Positions 1 to 9,619 of a stretch of 53,828 nucleotides of DNA are shown in pieces. Both the position numbers and the translations under genes were made by a program. The stretch covers positions 1 through 53,828 of the forward strand of contig JAFZHD010000050.1 in assembly GCA_017555085.1 (NCBI GenBank), written 5' to 3'. The notes beneath the pieces are model-generated. The model searched no databases. It was given only the letters and a program-made list of their open reading frames with translations, and was not told where the DNA came from. The DNA comes from Muribaculaceae bacterium. Lineage in GTDB: Bacteria > Bacteroidota > Bacteroidia > Bacteroidales > Muribaculaceae. The first letter of the stretch is position 1. Each line of letters opens with the position of its first letter.

Positions 1-79
1 ACTTTTTGTACACCCTGCCCAAAGATATGTATTTCAGTGCATTACAAAGGTTTCATCCTACTTTTTGTCCACCCTGCCT
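1..79. repeat. Pair of 20-bp direct repeats at window edge
   Basis: Bases 1-20 and 60-79 are the same 20-mer (ACTTTTTGTNCACCCTGCC core) with two differences, separated by 39 bases of unrelated AT-rich sequence. No gene covers them. They could be the end of a mobile element lying left of the window (IS21-type elements carry short directly repeated motifs near their ends) or a local duplication. The window stops before this can be decided. The repeat itself is directly visible; the origin is a guess. Confidence 0.5.
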
Positions 80-112
80 AGATGTGTGTTTATTTTATTG
101 TGGGGTATAAAA

Positions 113-148
113 CAAAAAAAGCTAACCGCATTGCGATTAGCTTTTTTG
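113..148 (-). terminator. Rho-independent terminator after tRNA-Gln
   Basis: An A-run, the stem GCTAA/TTAGC extended by an inner CGC/GCG, and a T-run form a hairpin flanked by A and T tracts on both sides. It can therefore work in either direction. On the minus strand it lies directly downstream of the tRNA-Gln gene. Confidence 0.75.
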
Positions 149-152
149 CAAG

Positions 153-223
153 TAGTCTTACCAGGATTCGAACCTAGACAGACAGAACCAAAAACTGTAG
201 TGCTACCATTACACCATAAGACT
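153..223 (-). tRNA. tRNA-Gln (anticodon TTG)
   Basis: On the minus strand a full cloverleaf can be drawn. The 7-bp acceptor stem AGTCTTA/TAAGACT is followed by a short D arm with GTG/CAC, an anticodon arm with loop TTTTGGT giving anticodon TTG, and a T arm with TTCGAAT. The discriminator base is A. The 3' CCA is not encoded and would be added after transcription. The anticodon stem has one T-T mismatch at its base next to the loop. The gene has its own -7 box just upstream and a terminator just downstream, so it is probably a single-gene unit although it follows tyrS on the same strand. Confidence 0.95.
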
Positions 224-257
224 ATCATTTACCCAAGTCTTCTGACCTAAAGCGTTG

Positions 258-288
258 CAAAGGTACGCACAATTTTTTTACTGTGCAA
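258..288 (-). promoter_or_regulatory. Bacteroidota promoter for tRNA-Gln
   Basis: On the minus strand TTG (288-286) is followed after 20 bases by TACCTTTG (265-258), an exact TAnnTTTG -7 box. It is placed about 35 bases before the tRNA start. The match is seen in the sequence; activity is inferred. Confidence 0.65.
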
Positions 289-304
289 GTTTTTTGCGAA
301 AAAT

Positions 305-1597
305 TTATTTGGCAATAAGCAAATAATAGTTCTTTTTGCCTTTTTGAGCCAAAATATACTTGCCGTTGAGCAACATTTGTGCATCAACAGTCACATTTAC
401 ATCGGTAACTTTCTCTTTGTTTACAGAAACGCCACCACCTTGTGCGAGTTTGCGCAATTCGCCTTTTGAGGGGAATACGGCTGCTTTTTCGGTGAGCAAG
501 TCAACGAGTTTCACGCCGGCTTCGATGTCGGCGAGGGCAACTTCAAATTGGGGTACGCCTTCAAACACTGCGAGGAGTGTTTCTTCGTCGATTTTGTGGA
601 GTGTTTCAGATGCCTTGTTGCTGAAAAGGATTTGTGATGCTTCAACTGCTGCTTCATATTCTTCGGCAGAGTGAACCATTGTGGTGATTTCTTTTGCGAG
701 GCGTTTTTGCAAGGGGCGTTGGCCGGGGTCTTGTGCTTGCAATGCAACAAGTTCATCAATTTCTTCGCGAGAGAGTTCTGTGAAAATCTTGATATATTTT
801 TCGGCGTCGTCGTCTGCTACATTGAGCCAGAATTGGTAGAACTTGTAGGGTGATGTGTAGCGGGGGTCGAGCCATACGTTGCCGCTCTCGGTTTTACCAA
901 ATTTTGTGCCGTCGGCTTTTGTGATGAGGGGGCAAGTGAGGGCGTATGCTTCACCGCCTACTGTGCGGCGAATGAGTTCTGTGCCAGTGGTGATGTTGCC
1001 CCATTGGTCAGAGCCGCCAAGTTGCAATTTACAGTTTTTCTCTTTGTAGAGTGTGAGGAAGTCGTAACCTTGAACCAATTGGTAAGAGAATTCGGTGAAC
1101 GACATGCCTTGTTGTGATTCGCCAGAGAGGCGTTTTTTCACAGAGTCTTTTGCCATCATGTAGTTAACAGTGATGTGTTTGCCCACATCGCGAATGAAAT
1201 CAAGGAATGAAAATGGTTTCATCCAGTCGTAGTTGTTAACCAATTCGGCTGCGTTGGGTGCATCGCTGTCAAAGTCGAGGAATTTTGCCAACTGTTGTTT
1301 GATGGCTTCTTGGTTGTGGCGCAATGTTTCTTCGTCAAGGAGTTTGCGTTCCTGGCTTTTCATTGAGGGGTCGCCAATCATACCTGTTGCACCACCAACG
1401 AGAGCGATGGGTTTGTGGCCGGCGCGTTGAAAATGTTTGAGCATCATAACGCCCACCAAGTGGCCTATGTGAAGAGAGTCGGCTGTGGGGTCGATACCCA
1501 AGTAAGCCGTAGTCATTTCTTTGCTGAGTTGTTCTTCTGTACCGGGCATTACGGTGTGAATCATACCGCGCCAGGTCAATTCTTCTATAAAGTTCAT
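305..1597 (-). CDS. tyrS: Tyrosine--tRNA ligase
   Basis: Charges tRNA-Tyr with tyrosine in the cytosol. The 430-residue length is normal for the bacterial TyrRS type. The class I signature HIGH is at residues 43-46, the KMSKS-equivalent is KFGKT at 232-236, and the tyrosine pocket region (GGSDQWGN) is at about 194-201. The last 75 residues form an S4-like RNA-binding domain. The start ATG at 1597 fits the family N-terminus and lies about 30 bases downstream of a good -7 box. It is transcribed alone, towards tRNA-Gln, which has its own promoter. No T-box or other leader RNA is visible; the leader is too short to hold one. Confidence 0.98.
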   Translation of the reverse strand: MNFIEELTWRGMIHTVMPGTEEQLSKEMTTAYLGIDPTADSLHIGHLVGVMMLKHFQRAGHKPIALVGGATGMIGDPSMKSQERKLLDEETLRHNQEAIKQQLAKFLDFDSDAPNAAELVNNYDWMKPFSFLDFIRDVGKHITVNYMMAKDSVKKRLSGESQQGMSFTEFSYQLVQGYDFLTLYKEKNCKLQLGGSDQWGNITTGTELIRRTVGGEAYALTCPLITKADGTKFGKTESGNVWLDPRYTSPYKFYQFWLNVADDDAEKYIKIFTELSREEIDELVALQAQDPGQRPLQKRLAKEITTMVHSAEEYEAAVEASQILFSNKASETLHKIDEETLLAVFEGVPQFEVALADIEAGVKLVDLLTEKAAVFPSKGELRKLAQGGGVSVNKEKVTDVNVTVDAQMLLNGKYILAQKGKKNYYLLIAK

Positions 1598-1625
1598 TTT
1601 GTTAAAGTTAATCGGTTTTAGACCA

Positions 1626-1655
1626 CAAATTTACGCAATTATTTTGAGAATGCAA
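1626..1655 (-). promoter_or_regulatory. Promoter for tyrS
   Basis: On the minus strand TTG (1655-1653), 19 bases, then TAAATTTG (1633-1626), an exact TAnnTTTG box about 30 bases before the tyrS start codon. Confidence 0.65.
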
Positions 1656-1719
1656 TAAAAGTGTCATTGCTATTTGTGAGCGTGGGCCAAACATTGTTGA
1701 TAAATAGTTGGCCACCGGG

Positions 1720-1750
1720 TTGCAAAATTGGTCGCTTTTTGCTAAATTTG
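1720..1750 (+). promoter_or_regulatory. Promoter for the ravA-viaA pair
   Basis: TTG at 1720-1722, a 20-base spacer, then TAAATTTG at 1743-1750. The predicted leader is only about 25 bases long before the ATG at 1783. Confidence 0.65.
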
Positions 1751-1782
1751 TGTAATTCTTAATCTCTAAACGCACACTATTT

Positions 1783-3348
1783 ATGACTGTAAAAGAACAC
1801 GCATCCGAGTTATTGGATATTATTTCAAAAGATTTATTGGAAAAGGAGCAAATTGTTGCATTGGGCTTGCTATGTTGTGTGGCGGGCGAAAGCATGTTTT
1901 TGCTTGGCCCTCCGGGAACGGCAAAAAGTATGGTGGCACGCCGATTGAAAGAGGCTTTTGCCGGTGGGTCGTCGTTTGAGTACCTGATGTCGCGATTCTC
2001 GACTCCCGACGAGATTTTTGGCCCGGTGTCTATTTCCAAACTCAAAAATGAGGACCGCTATGAGCGATGTGTCGAGGGCTATCTGCCGAGTGCCAACATT
2101 GTTTTTCTTGACGAGATATGGAAAGCCGGTCCGTCAATTCAAAATACTTTGCTCACGGCCATTAACGAGAAGATTTTTCGCAACGGACAGCAGACGGTTG
2201 ATTTGCCCATGAAGGGGTTGCTGGCTGCTTCAAACGAGTTACCCAACGAGGACGAAGGGCTTGAAGCGTTGTGGGACCGCTTTATGGTGCGCGTGGTGTC
2301 AAACTGCATCGCTCACGAATCGGCGTTCTGCAAAATGTTGCGCAGTCAGGCGACCGAAAAGGTTGCCGTACCCGAGCATTTGCTCATTACCGACGAGATT
2401 TATGCCAAATGGCGCGAGGATATGCGCAAGGTGACTATTCCCAAACATATTCTCGGCGCGATTACCTATATTCGCCAACAGATGAATGCCAAGATGGCCG
2501 AGGATAACGAAAACGAACTTTCGCAGTGGGCCTACTATATTTCGGACCGCCGATGGAAAAAGGCGTTCGGACTGTTGCAGGCATCGGCGTTTCTCAACGG
2601 CCGCAACGAAATTGATGAATCAGACTTGGTGTTGTTGCTGCACATGTTGTGGAATAGGGCGGAGTGCATCGCTCCTGTAATTGATATGGTGTTTGACTCG
2701 GTCTTTTGGGATGTCAAAAAGCAGACCTCGGCTTTGATTAAAGAGTCGTTGAAAGGCAAAAACGAGGCAAAAGCAGCCAAGAAAACCAATACGGCCGATG
2801 TGTCGCAGTTTAAGGTGTATAAGCATTTTTATGCGCGAGTGTTGGGTTATGGCATGGGCGACTGCTATTTCCACATTCATGACTATAAATATCTTGACGA
2901 AAAAGAAAAAACGCAGGGTGTGTTGTATGAGAGCCAATTCTTGGGCGCGAATGTAATCAGCCGTCTCGATTTGAGCACTCCGTTCTCGTCAACGCAGATG
3001 GGACAAGGCTCGCTCAGCGTGTCGTTACGCCGCATTCCAGGTGGAATTGAGATTGACGGTACTCCTTATATGATAGAGCATTTGGGTAACATTTTGCCAC
3101 CACCTCACCCCGCGGGCAAAAGCACAAAAAAGCAGGAGTCGGTTCTCGGCCAATGGTCGCAAAGTCTTGTAGACCGTCTTGATGAGATTAGAAACGAAAT
3201 GCAACGCCGTGCCGATGCGATAAAGCAGGGCGGCAACTTGTTTGTGTCGGATGATGATGTGTCGTTGGTCAAAAAGCGTTTGGCGCAAGTGATGAAGACA
3301 CTTGACGAAACGCGCGTGCACATGCTTAACAATTCAAATTTGGCCTGA
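1783..3348 (+). CDS. ravA: MoxR-family AAA+ ATPase, RavA type
   Basis: A 521-residue cytosolic AAA+ ATPase that in E. coli forms hexamers, binds the VWA protein ViaA and acts as a chaperone-like system linked to Fe-S and respiratory proteins. Walker A GPPGTAKS is at 42-49, Walker B VFLDE at about 107-111, and a sensor-1 region with AASNELP follows. The stretch from the Walker A through RFSTPDEIFGP, YLPSANIVFLDEIWKAGP and NTLLTAINE closely resembles my memory of E. coli RavA. The similarity continues into the C-terminal helical tail, with a middle region (about 335-450) where RavA carries its LARA domain. The next gene encodes a ViaA-like partner 2 bases downstream. The function in Bacteroidota is inferred from the family. 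Confidence 0.88.
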   Translation: MTVKEHASELLDIISKDLLEKEQIVALGLLCCVAGESMFLLGPPGTAKSMVARRLKEAFAGGSSFEYLMSRFSTPDEIFGPVSISKLKNEDRYERCVEGYLPSANIVFLDEIWKAGPSIQNTLLTAINEKIFRNGQQTVDLPMKGLLAASNELPNEDEGLEALWDRFMVRVVSNCIAHESAFCKMLRSQATEKVAVPEHLLITDEIYAKWREDMRKVTIPKHILGAITYIRQQMNAKMAEDNENELSQWAYYISDRRWKKAFGLLQASAFLNGRNEIDESDLVLLLHMLWNRAECIAPVIDMVFDSVFWDVKKQTSALIKESLKGKNEAKAAKKTNTADVSQFKVYKHFYARVLGYGMGDCYFHIHDYKYLDEKEKTQGVLYESQFLGANVISRLDLSTPFSSTQMGQGSLSVSLRRIPGGIEIDGTPYMIEHLGNILPPPHPAGKSTKKQESVLGQWSQSLVDRLDEIRNEMQRRADAIKQGGNLFVSDDDVSLVKKRLAQVMKTLDETRVHMLNNSNLA

Positions 3349-3350
3349 TT

Positions 3351-4703
3351 ATGTCACGATATGAGGTGTCATTGGGGCGTTATGCCGGATATTTTGACTA
3401 TTATGTCGAGAACGGAACGATGCCCGAAAGTTATTCGCTCGACCCTCTTGCCGATTATCTGCAAGAGGTGCTTAACGAGCCTAGTAACAAGTATTTGTGT
3501 ATGATTGATGCCACATGGCGCGAGTCGATAAAACGCTCGCTGCTCGACTTTTTTGAGCAGATGCTCAAACTATATTCGCCCATTGACTCGGACTATAACA
3601 AGGAAATGAAATTGCTCCAAAAGTTTGAGGAGGCCGATATTGATACCAAGCGTCAGATGTGGTCGCAGGTGGTGCGCACTATTGCTACGAAATACACCGA
3701 CGATGAGGTCAATCTCAATGGGTATAAATATATGTTGCAAAGTCCTGCGTTTGACAATGACTTGGTGTTTAATATGATGTGTGCCGATTGGCGCGCGGCT
3801 GCCGAGATGAGGATGCAAGGCGCAAAGAAAAAACTGATAGAGATTAATAAGGGCAGTTTTGAAACCCGTATGCGCGACTATGGCTCGGAAGACTATCTGA
3901 CATTAAAGGACAAGGTTAGCGCGTTTTATCGCTATCCGATGCTGAAAGAGATTGTGCGCAAACTCGGCCGCGAGCAAGAGACATCAACCAAGGAGGAAGA
4001 CAATATAAAATATCGTTATTTGCCGTTTTTGCTGTCACACGGAGTGTCGCACGAAGATATTGAGGGCACGACGCTTGGCAACGACTTGCAGTCGGTGATT
4101 CCCGCTGAGATTGCGTTGCTTGCCGACAGTGAGACCGAGATGCTGTTTTATCATCGCTTTGCATCAAAGCAGTTGCAGCAGTTCTCGAGCCGGCCGTCGA
4201 GCAAAAAGCCGGTGAAAACAGTCGAAAAAGTGCCGCGGACGCGTCTTGAACATGGCCCTATTATATTATGTGTAGACACGAGCGGGTCGATGAATGGCCG
4301 TCCCGAGGCTATTGCCAAGTCGCTTGTGATGCAGGTGTTGCAGATGGCTAAAAAGCAACGCCGCCGATGTTTTTTGATATCCTATTCGGTGCGAACTCGC
4401 ACTCTCGAACTCACAAGTTCGGAAAATTGGCGTGCTGTTGACCAATTCTTGGCAATGCAGTTTACGGGCGGCACCGATGGCGAGTTGATGTTTCGTGATG
4501 TGATAGGTGCGTTGAATAGCGAAGATTTTGAGATGGCCGATGTGTTGCTCGTTAGCGATTTCTGTTTTCCGAATCCTATGCCCGTAACCCGGGCTAAGAT
4601 ATTGGATGAAAAGCGCAAAGGCACGCGCTTTTATGGGCTGTGTATCGAAGGCAACGCCTGCTATGGCAGCGAAATTATTGACAAAATGTGGGAATTGAAA
4701 TAA
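3351..4703 (+). CDS. viaA: VWA-domain protein, ViaA type
   Basis: A 450-residue cytosolic partner of the upstream ATPase. The C-terminal von Willebrand A domain has a complete metal-ion-dependent adhesion site: DTSGS at 309-313 and the TGGTD motif at 372-376, with VSDF further on. The N-terminal 300 residues are helical and charged, as in ViaA. The order ATPase then VWA, the 2-base spacing and the strong match of both proteins to E. coli RavA/ViaA make this a two-gene operon. In E. coli the pair affects fumarate reductase and aminoglycoside sensitivity; whether it does so here is unknown. Confidence 0.85.
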   Translation: MSRYEVSLGRYAGYFDYYVENGTMPESYSLDPLADYLQEVLNEPSNKYLCMIDATWRESIKRSLLDFFEQMLKLYSPIDSDYNKEMKLLQKFEEADIDTKRQMWSQVVRTIATKYTDDEVNLNGYKYMLQSPAFDNDLVFNMMCADWRAAAEMRMQGAKKKLIEINKGSFETRMRDYGSEDYLTLKDKVSAFYRYPMLKEIVRKLGREQETSTKEEDNIKYRYLPFLLSHGVSHEDIEGTTLGNDLQSVIPAEIALLADSETEMLFYHRFASKQLQQFSSRPSSKKPVKTVEKVPRTRLEHGPIILCVDTSGSMNGRPEAIAKSLVMQVLQMAKKQRRRCFLISYSVRTRTLELTSSENWRAVDQFLAMQFTGGTDGELMFRDVIGALNSEDFEMADVLLVSDFCFPNPMPVTRAKILDEKRKGTRFYGLCIEGNACYGSEIIDKMWELK

Positions 4704-4705
4704 AA

Positions 4706-4735
4706 AAAAGTCCTCGGTGTGAGCCGAGGACTTTT
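4706..4735. terminator. Bidirectional terminator between viaA and aspartate aminotransferase
   Basis: Perfect 12-bp stem AAAAGTCCTCGG/CCGAGGACTTTT with a 6-base loop, between two convergent genes. The A and T tracts on the two sides let it serve both. Confidence 0.9.
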
Positions 4736-4756
4736 GCTTGTTATGAAGCTTTGTGA

Positions 4757-5953
4757 TTAAGCGAGTTTAGCGAGAGCATCTTTGATGCGGCGCATTGCTT
4801 CGCGAATGTTGTCGTCGCTTGTAGCATAAGAGAGGCGAATGTAGCCGGGGAGGCAGAATGCTTCGCCGTCAACAGTAGCCACGTGGCCTTCTTCAAGCAA
4901 GTACATTGCGAGGTCGGCAGCGTTGTTGATAACGCGGTCGCCATATTTCTTGCCAAAGTAACTTGAAACTTCGGGGAAGAGGTAGAATGCGCCTTGGGGC
5001 TCGTTAACTTTGAGGCCGGGGATTTCGCGTGCGAGTGAAACCACGAGGTCGCGGCGGCGTTGGAATGCCACTCTCATTTCTTCGATGCAGTCTTGGGGAC
5101 CAACATAGGCTGCTTCGGCCGCTTTTTGAGCGATTGAAGAAGCTCCTGATGTGTATTGGCTTTGGAGTTTGTTGGTGGCTTTGGCAACCCAGAGGGGAGC
5201 AGCGATGAAACCGATGCGCCATCCTGTCATCGCGTATGCTTTTGATACACCGTTAACGATGATTGTGCGGTCGGCGATTTCGGGGAATGATGCGAGCGAA
5301 GTGAATGAGCCTGTGAAGTTGATGTGCTCATAGATTTCATCGGCAAGCACAAGTACATCGGGATATTTAGCGAGTACCTCAACCAATGCAGCGAGTTCTT
5401 CTTTGGTGTAAACGCTACCAGTGGGGTTTGAGGGAGAGCAGATGAGCACCATGCGGGTTTTGGGAGTGATGGCGGCTTCGAGTTGCTCGGGAGTTACTTT
5501 GAAATCTTGTTCGATAGCAGCGGGAACGAGAACATTGACACCTTCGGCCAATTTCACCATTTCCACATAACTAACCCATGCGGGAGTGGGGATAATCACT
5601 TCATCGCCTGGGTTGATGACGCTCAAAATCACGTTACAGAGCGACTGTTTGGCACCGCCCGAAACCACAATTTGCTCGGGAGTGTAGTCAAGACCGTTTT
5701 CGTTTTTGAGTTTGGCGGCAATGGCTTTGCGCAACGACATGTAACCGGGTACGGGAGTGTAGAACGAGAAGTTGTCGTCGATAGCCTGTTTGGCTGCTTC
5801 CTTGATGTGGTCGGGAGTGTTAAAGTCGGGCTCGCCAACCGAGAGGTTAATGACATCAATGCCTTGGGCTTTCAACTCATTGCTTTTTTGAGACATCGCC
5901 AATGTTTGTGACGGTGAAAGCGATTGAACGCGATTTGAAATGTGAGTAGTCAT
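4757..5953 (-). CDS. aspC: Pyridoxal-phosphate aspartate aminotransferase (class I)
   Basis: Transfers the amino group between aspartate and 2-oxoglutarate. The protein has 398 residues, normal for the subfamily Ib enzymes. Visible landmarks are the SPSNPTG motif at 173-179, DEIY at 205-208 (the Asp pairs with the cofactor nitrogen), the cofactor lysine K238 in SKAYAMTGWR, and a C-terminal arginine region (GYIRLSYA) that binds the substrate carboxylate. Substrate preference cannot be read with certainty; related enzymes also act on aromatic or prephenate substrates. It is a single-gene unit with its own -7 box and a shared terminator. Confidence 0.92.
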   Translation of the reverse strand: MTTHISNRVQSLSPSQTLAMSQKSNELKAQGIDVINLSVGEPDFNTPDHIKEAAKQAIDDNFSFYTPVPGYMSLRKAIAAKLKNENGLDYTPEQIVVSGGAKQSLCNVILSVINPGDEVIIPTPAWVSYVEMVKLAEGVNVLVPAAIEQDFKVTPEQLEAAITPKTRMVLICSPSNPTGSVYTKEELAALVEVLAKYPDVLVLADEIYEHINFTGSFTSLASFPEIADRTIIVNGVSKAYAMTGWRIGFIAAPLWVAKATNKLQSQYTSGASSIAQKAAEAAYVGPQDCIEEMRVAFQRRRDLVVSLAREIPGLKVNEPQGAFYLFPEVSSYFGKKYGDRVINNAADLAMYLLEEGHVATVDGEAFCLPGYIRLSYATSDDNIREAMRRIKDALAKLA

Positions 5954-6484
5954 TGTTTTTTATGATGAATTTTGTTGATTTTTCTATTATTTGGCAAAGA
6001 TACAATATAAATGTGTGATTTAACCACATTAGATGCCAAAAAATGTGGAGGGGTTGCGTTGTAAATGTTAAAATTGCGTGCAAGTTTAACATTTGAAAGT
6101 TAAAAATGCGGCAATATGCTCCAAAACATGTTTTTTAGCACAAAAAAAATGGAAAATAATCACTTATTTTGTGACCTAAATAACATTTAATGTTGTTTAT
6201 ATTTTGGTTATAAATAGCAATGTTTTCTAAAGAAATGTCTTTTAAGTGTTAATGATCGTGTCAGGAATGATGTGGCACAACTTTGTAAATCAGAGAATTG
6301 GCAATTAAAAATGAAAATTTCTTTGGACTATTGTTTTTGTGGCTGGGAGCCGGTAAGTGACTCTGCGGGATAGGTGTGTCCTCGTGGAGCATTCGTGTCG
6401 GTATACAACATTGGAGTTATTGATGAACAAAGAAAAAAAGAGAGATAATAATAAATTAATGTAAAACAAAAACAAACAAATTGC
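5954..6484. promoter_or_regulatory. 530-base AT-rich intergenic region before the SusC-like gene
   Basis: The left end holds the minus-strand -7 box TATCTTTG (6002-5995) of the aminotransferase gene. The rest is the upstream region of the SusC-like gene. I find no exact TAnnTTTG on the plus strand here; near misses are TATTTTG motifs (around 6164 and 6199) and CAACTTTG (6278-6285). No ORF worth calling is present. Confidence 0.5.
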
Positions 6485-9400
6485 ATGAAGAACATTTGTT
6501 ATCAAATGAGTCGGAAAGCATGGCTTGCCCTCGTAATGGTGCTTTGCCTTTCTTTCCCTGCTTTAGCGCAGAAGATTACAGTATCAGGTACTGTAGTCGA
6601 TCCTACCGGTGAACCCCTCATCGGCGCAAGCGTGCTTGCCCAAGGGACTAATGTAGGTGTAGCAACAGACTTTGACGGTAATTATCGTCTTGAAGTTGAT
6701 GCCAATGGCACAATCGTAGTGTCGTATGTTGGCTACAACACTCAAACAATTGCTGTTAACGGTCAATCAACAATCAATGTTACTCTTCAAGAAAACACAG
6801 TGATGCTTCAAGAAGTAGTGGCTATTGGTTATGGTGTAGTAAAAAAATCTGATGCCACAGGTTCAGTGGCAATGGTTAAGCCCGACGACATCGAGGCTGG
6901 TCTTGCAACATCAGCACAAGACCTTCTCGTAGGTGCCGCTCCTGGTGTGGTTGTAACAACTGACGGAGGTAACCCCACTGGTGGTGCTGCAATCCGCATT
7001 CGTGGTGGTGCTTCACTCTCGGCTTCAAACGACCCCTTGATCGTCCTCGACGGTGTGCCTTTGAGCGACCAAGGTTATGGCGGTGTTAACCCCTTGACAA
7101 TGATTTCGCCCGACAACATTGAGTCAATGACTGTGTTGAAAGACGCTTCTGCTACTGCTATCTATGGTAGCCGCGCTTCTAACGGTGTAATCATCGTAAC
7201 TACTAAAAAAGGTCAAGCTGGTAAACCCCAAGTAAACTTCTCGGCTAACATGCATGTGAACACAGTTGCAAAAACTTGGGATGTTCTCAGTGGCGACGAA
7301 TTCCGTGCTCTCGTTACTGAACAAATCGGCACAGAATCGGCTATTGCTCAACTTGGCGATGCTAACACTGATTGGCAAAAAGAAGTTCTCAAAACTACAA
7401 TCTCTCACGATTACAGTTTGAGCGTTGGTGGTACAGCAGGTATTCTTCCCTACCGCGTATCGGCTTCTTACACTAACAGCAACGGTATCTTGATGACTTC
7501 ACGCATGGACCGTACAACTGTCGGCGTTAACTTGACTCCCAAGTTCTTTGACGGCAAACTCGCAGTTTCGGCTAATGTGAAAGGTACATACATTAAAAAC
7601 CGTCAAGCCGACACAGGTGCAGTGGGTACAGCATTGACTTACAACCCCACACTCCCCGTGTACACTGACTATCCTATGGTAAGCGAAGGTAAATCAATCT
7701 ATAACGGTTACACTACTTTGACTGATGCACAGGGCAAACCCTTGGATAACTCGCCCAACAACCCCGTGGCTATGCTCAAAGAAATCAACAACACTGCCGA
7801 AGTGTTGCGTTCAAGCGGTAACCTCCAAATTGACTACGCTCTTCACTTCCTCCCCGAACTTCACTTGAACCTCAACCTCGGTTATGATGTTTCTAAAAAC
7901 AACACCGAGTCGGTTATGAACCAAAACTCACCCCAAGCATGGCGTGGTAACTACAAGAATGGTGCTGGTACACTCTATGACCACTATGAACTCCAACGCA
8001 ACACTATGCTCAACTTCTATGCTAACTATCGCAAAGAATTTGACGCAATCAAATCAAATGTTGATGTAATGGCAGGTTATGAGTGGCAACAAATGGACTA
8101 CCAAGGCAACAGCCTCACTACATTCAACACTCTCGGTTATGTTAATGATTGGGCAGAAATTTACCAAGGTGGCAAATATAACCTCGTAGAAGATGCTGCA
8201 ACTGAAGCATATTTGGGTCACTCTTACAACGACGCTCCCCGCAGTTACTGGCGTGGTCGTTTGAACCTCATCTCATTCTTCGGTCGTTTGAACTATTCAT
8301 TTGACGATACTTACCTCTTGACATTCACTCTCCGTGACGACGGTACTTCTCGTTTCTCAAAAGAAAACCGTTGGGGTCTCTTCCCCGCATTGGCACTTGG
8401 TTGGAAAATCATCAACATGCCTTTCATGGAAAATGCACAAGACGTGATGAATGACTTCAAATTGCGTCTCGGCTGGGGTGTCACAGGTCAACAAGCTGTA
8501 GGTGGTTACTATCCCTACATTCCCATCTATGCTCAATCATCAACTGGCGGTAATGTGAATTATCCTTCACCCGACGGTAAAGACCAAGCATGGATCAACC
8601 CCTTGTATCCCAAAGCATATAACGAAAACATCAAGTGGGAAGAAACAACTACTTGGAACGTTGGTCTTGACATGGCATTCCTCAACAACCGTGTGACTGC
8701 CGCTCTCGACTGGTATCTCCGCGACACAAAAGACTTGCTCGCTTATGTACCCGTACCCGCAGGTATGACAACTACCAACTTCATGGACCGCAATATCGGT
8801 GAACTCCGCAACTACGGTCTCGAAGCAACAATCGGTGCTAAACCCGTTGTTACTCGCAACTTCACTTGGTCTACTAACTTCAATGTTGCATGGAACAAAA
8901 ACGAGTTGACAGAATTGACTGGTTCAACAACTGAAAACGACTCTTACTATCTCCAGGCAGCAGGTAACCCCGCTTCTGAAAATGCCGGTGCACTCCAAGT
9001 TCACAAAGTAGGTCACCCCGCTTACTCATTCTACTTGTTTGAACAAGTTTATGACCAAGACGGTAACCCCATCCCCAACCAATATGTTGACCAAAACGGT
9101 GACGGTGAAATCAACGATAGCGACTTGGTTGTTAAACGTTCACGCGATCCCAAAGTGACAATGACTTGGGGCAACACATTCAACTACAAGAACTGGGACC
9201 TCGGTATCCAACTCCGTGCTAACATCGGTAACTATGTATTTAACTCAGTTCTCGCTAGCAAATCTAACTTGACAAATGTTGACCGTTACGGTCTCAACAA
9301 CGTTGTTAAAGCCGACTACTATTTCAACGATGCGTCAGCCAACTCAAACCTTGTTCGTAGTGACTACTTCCTCGAAGATGCAAGTTTTGTTCGTTGTGAC

Positions 9401-9592
9401 AACATCACACTCGGTTACTCATTCAACAACTTGTTGAACAACGCTCTCAAACTCCGCCTCTTTGGTGCTGTACAAAACCCCTTCGTAATCAGCAACTATC
9501 GCGGTCTTGACCCCGAAGTGTTCTCAGGTATCGACAACAATGTATACCCCCGACCCATGTCGTTCACTCTCGGTTTGGTTGCAACTTTCTAA
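6485..9592 (+). CDS. SusC-like TonB-dependent outer-membrane transporter
   Basis: Imports glycan oligomers through the outer membrane using TonB energy, with a SusD-like lid. The 1035-residue precursor has a signal peptide ending near ALAQ (residue 29). A carboxypeptidase-regulatory-like domain follows (about 31-115: KITVSGTVVDPTGEPLIGAS, then DGNY). Next come the VVAIGYG TonB-contact region near 110-117, the plug (from ATGSVAMV) and a large beta-barrel ending in FTLGLVATF, the terminal aromatic expected of a barrel protein. An internal Met at residue 8 could be the true start and would leave a normal signal peptide. The SusD-like partner begins 27 bases downstream. The codon choice (AAC, CTC, GGT, CCC) resembles that of the ribosomal genes, suggesting high expression. 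The substrate is unknown. Confidence 0.96.
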   Translation: MKNICYQMSRKAWLALVMVLCLSFPALAQKITVSGTVVDPTGEPLIGASVLAQGTNVGVATDFDGNYRLEVDANGTIVVSYVGYNTQTIAVNGQSTINVTLQENTVMLQEVVAIGYGVVKKSDATGSVAMVKPDDIEAGLATSAQDLLVGAAPGVVVTTDGGNPTGGAAIRIRGGASLSASNDPLIVLDGVPLSDQGYGGVNPLTMISPDNIESMTVLKDASATAIYGSRASNGVIIVTTKKGQAGKPQVNFSANMHVNTVAKTWDVLSGDEFRALVTEQIGTESAIAQLGDANTDWQKEVLKTTISHDYSLSVGGTAGILPYRVSASYTNSNGILMTSRMDRTTVGVNLTPKFFDGKLAVSANVKGTYIKNRQADTGAVGTALTYNPTLPVYTDYPMVSEGKSIYNGYTTLTDAQGKPLDNSPNNPVAMLKEINNTAEVLRSSGNLQIDYALHFLPELHLNLNLGYDVSKNNTESVMNQNSPQAWRGNYKNGAGTLYDHYELQRNTMLNFYANYRKEFDAIKSNVDVMAGYEWQQMDYQGNSLTTFNTLGYVNDWAEIYQGGKYNLVEDAATEAYLGHSYNDAPRSYWRGRLNLISFFGRLNYSFDDTYLLTFTLRDDGTSRFSKENRWGLFPALALGWKIINMPFMENAQDVMNDFKLRLGWGVTGQQAVGGYYPYIPIYAQSSTGGNVNYPSPDGKDQAWINPLYPKAYNENIKWEETTTWNVGLDMAFLNNRVTAALDWYLRDTKDLLAYVPVPAGMTTTNFMDRNIGELRNYGLEATIGAKPVVTRNFTWSTNFNVAWNKNELTELTGSTTENDSYYLQAAGNPASENAGALQVHKVGHPAYSFYLFEQVYDQDGNPIPNQYVDQNGDGEINDSDLVVKRSRDPKVTMTWGNTFNYKNWDLGIQLRANIGNYVFNSVLASKSNLTNVDRYGLNNVVKADYYFNDASANSNLVRSDYFLEDASFVRCDNITLGYSFNNLLNNALKLRLFGAVQNPFVISNYRGLDPEVFSGIDNNVYPRPMSFTLGLVATF

Positions 9593-9619
9593 TAACTTAA
9601 TTAAAGAAAGAACAAGAAT

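Noticed and set aside
1..79. Edge of a CRISPR array
   Set aside because: Only two units of 20 bases with small differences and a 39-base gap. CRISPR repeats are usually longer and more uniform, and no cas gene is present.
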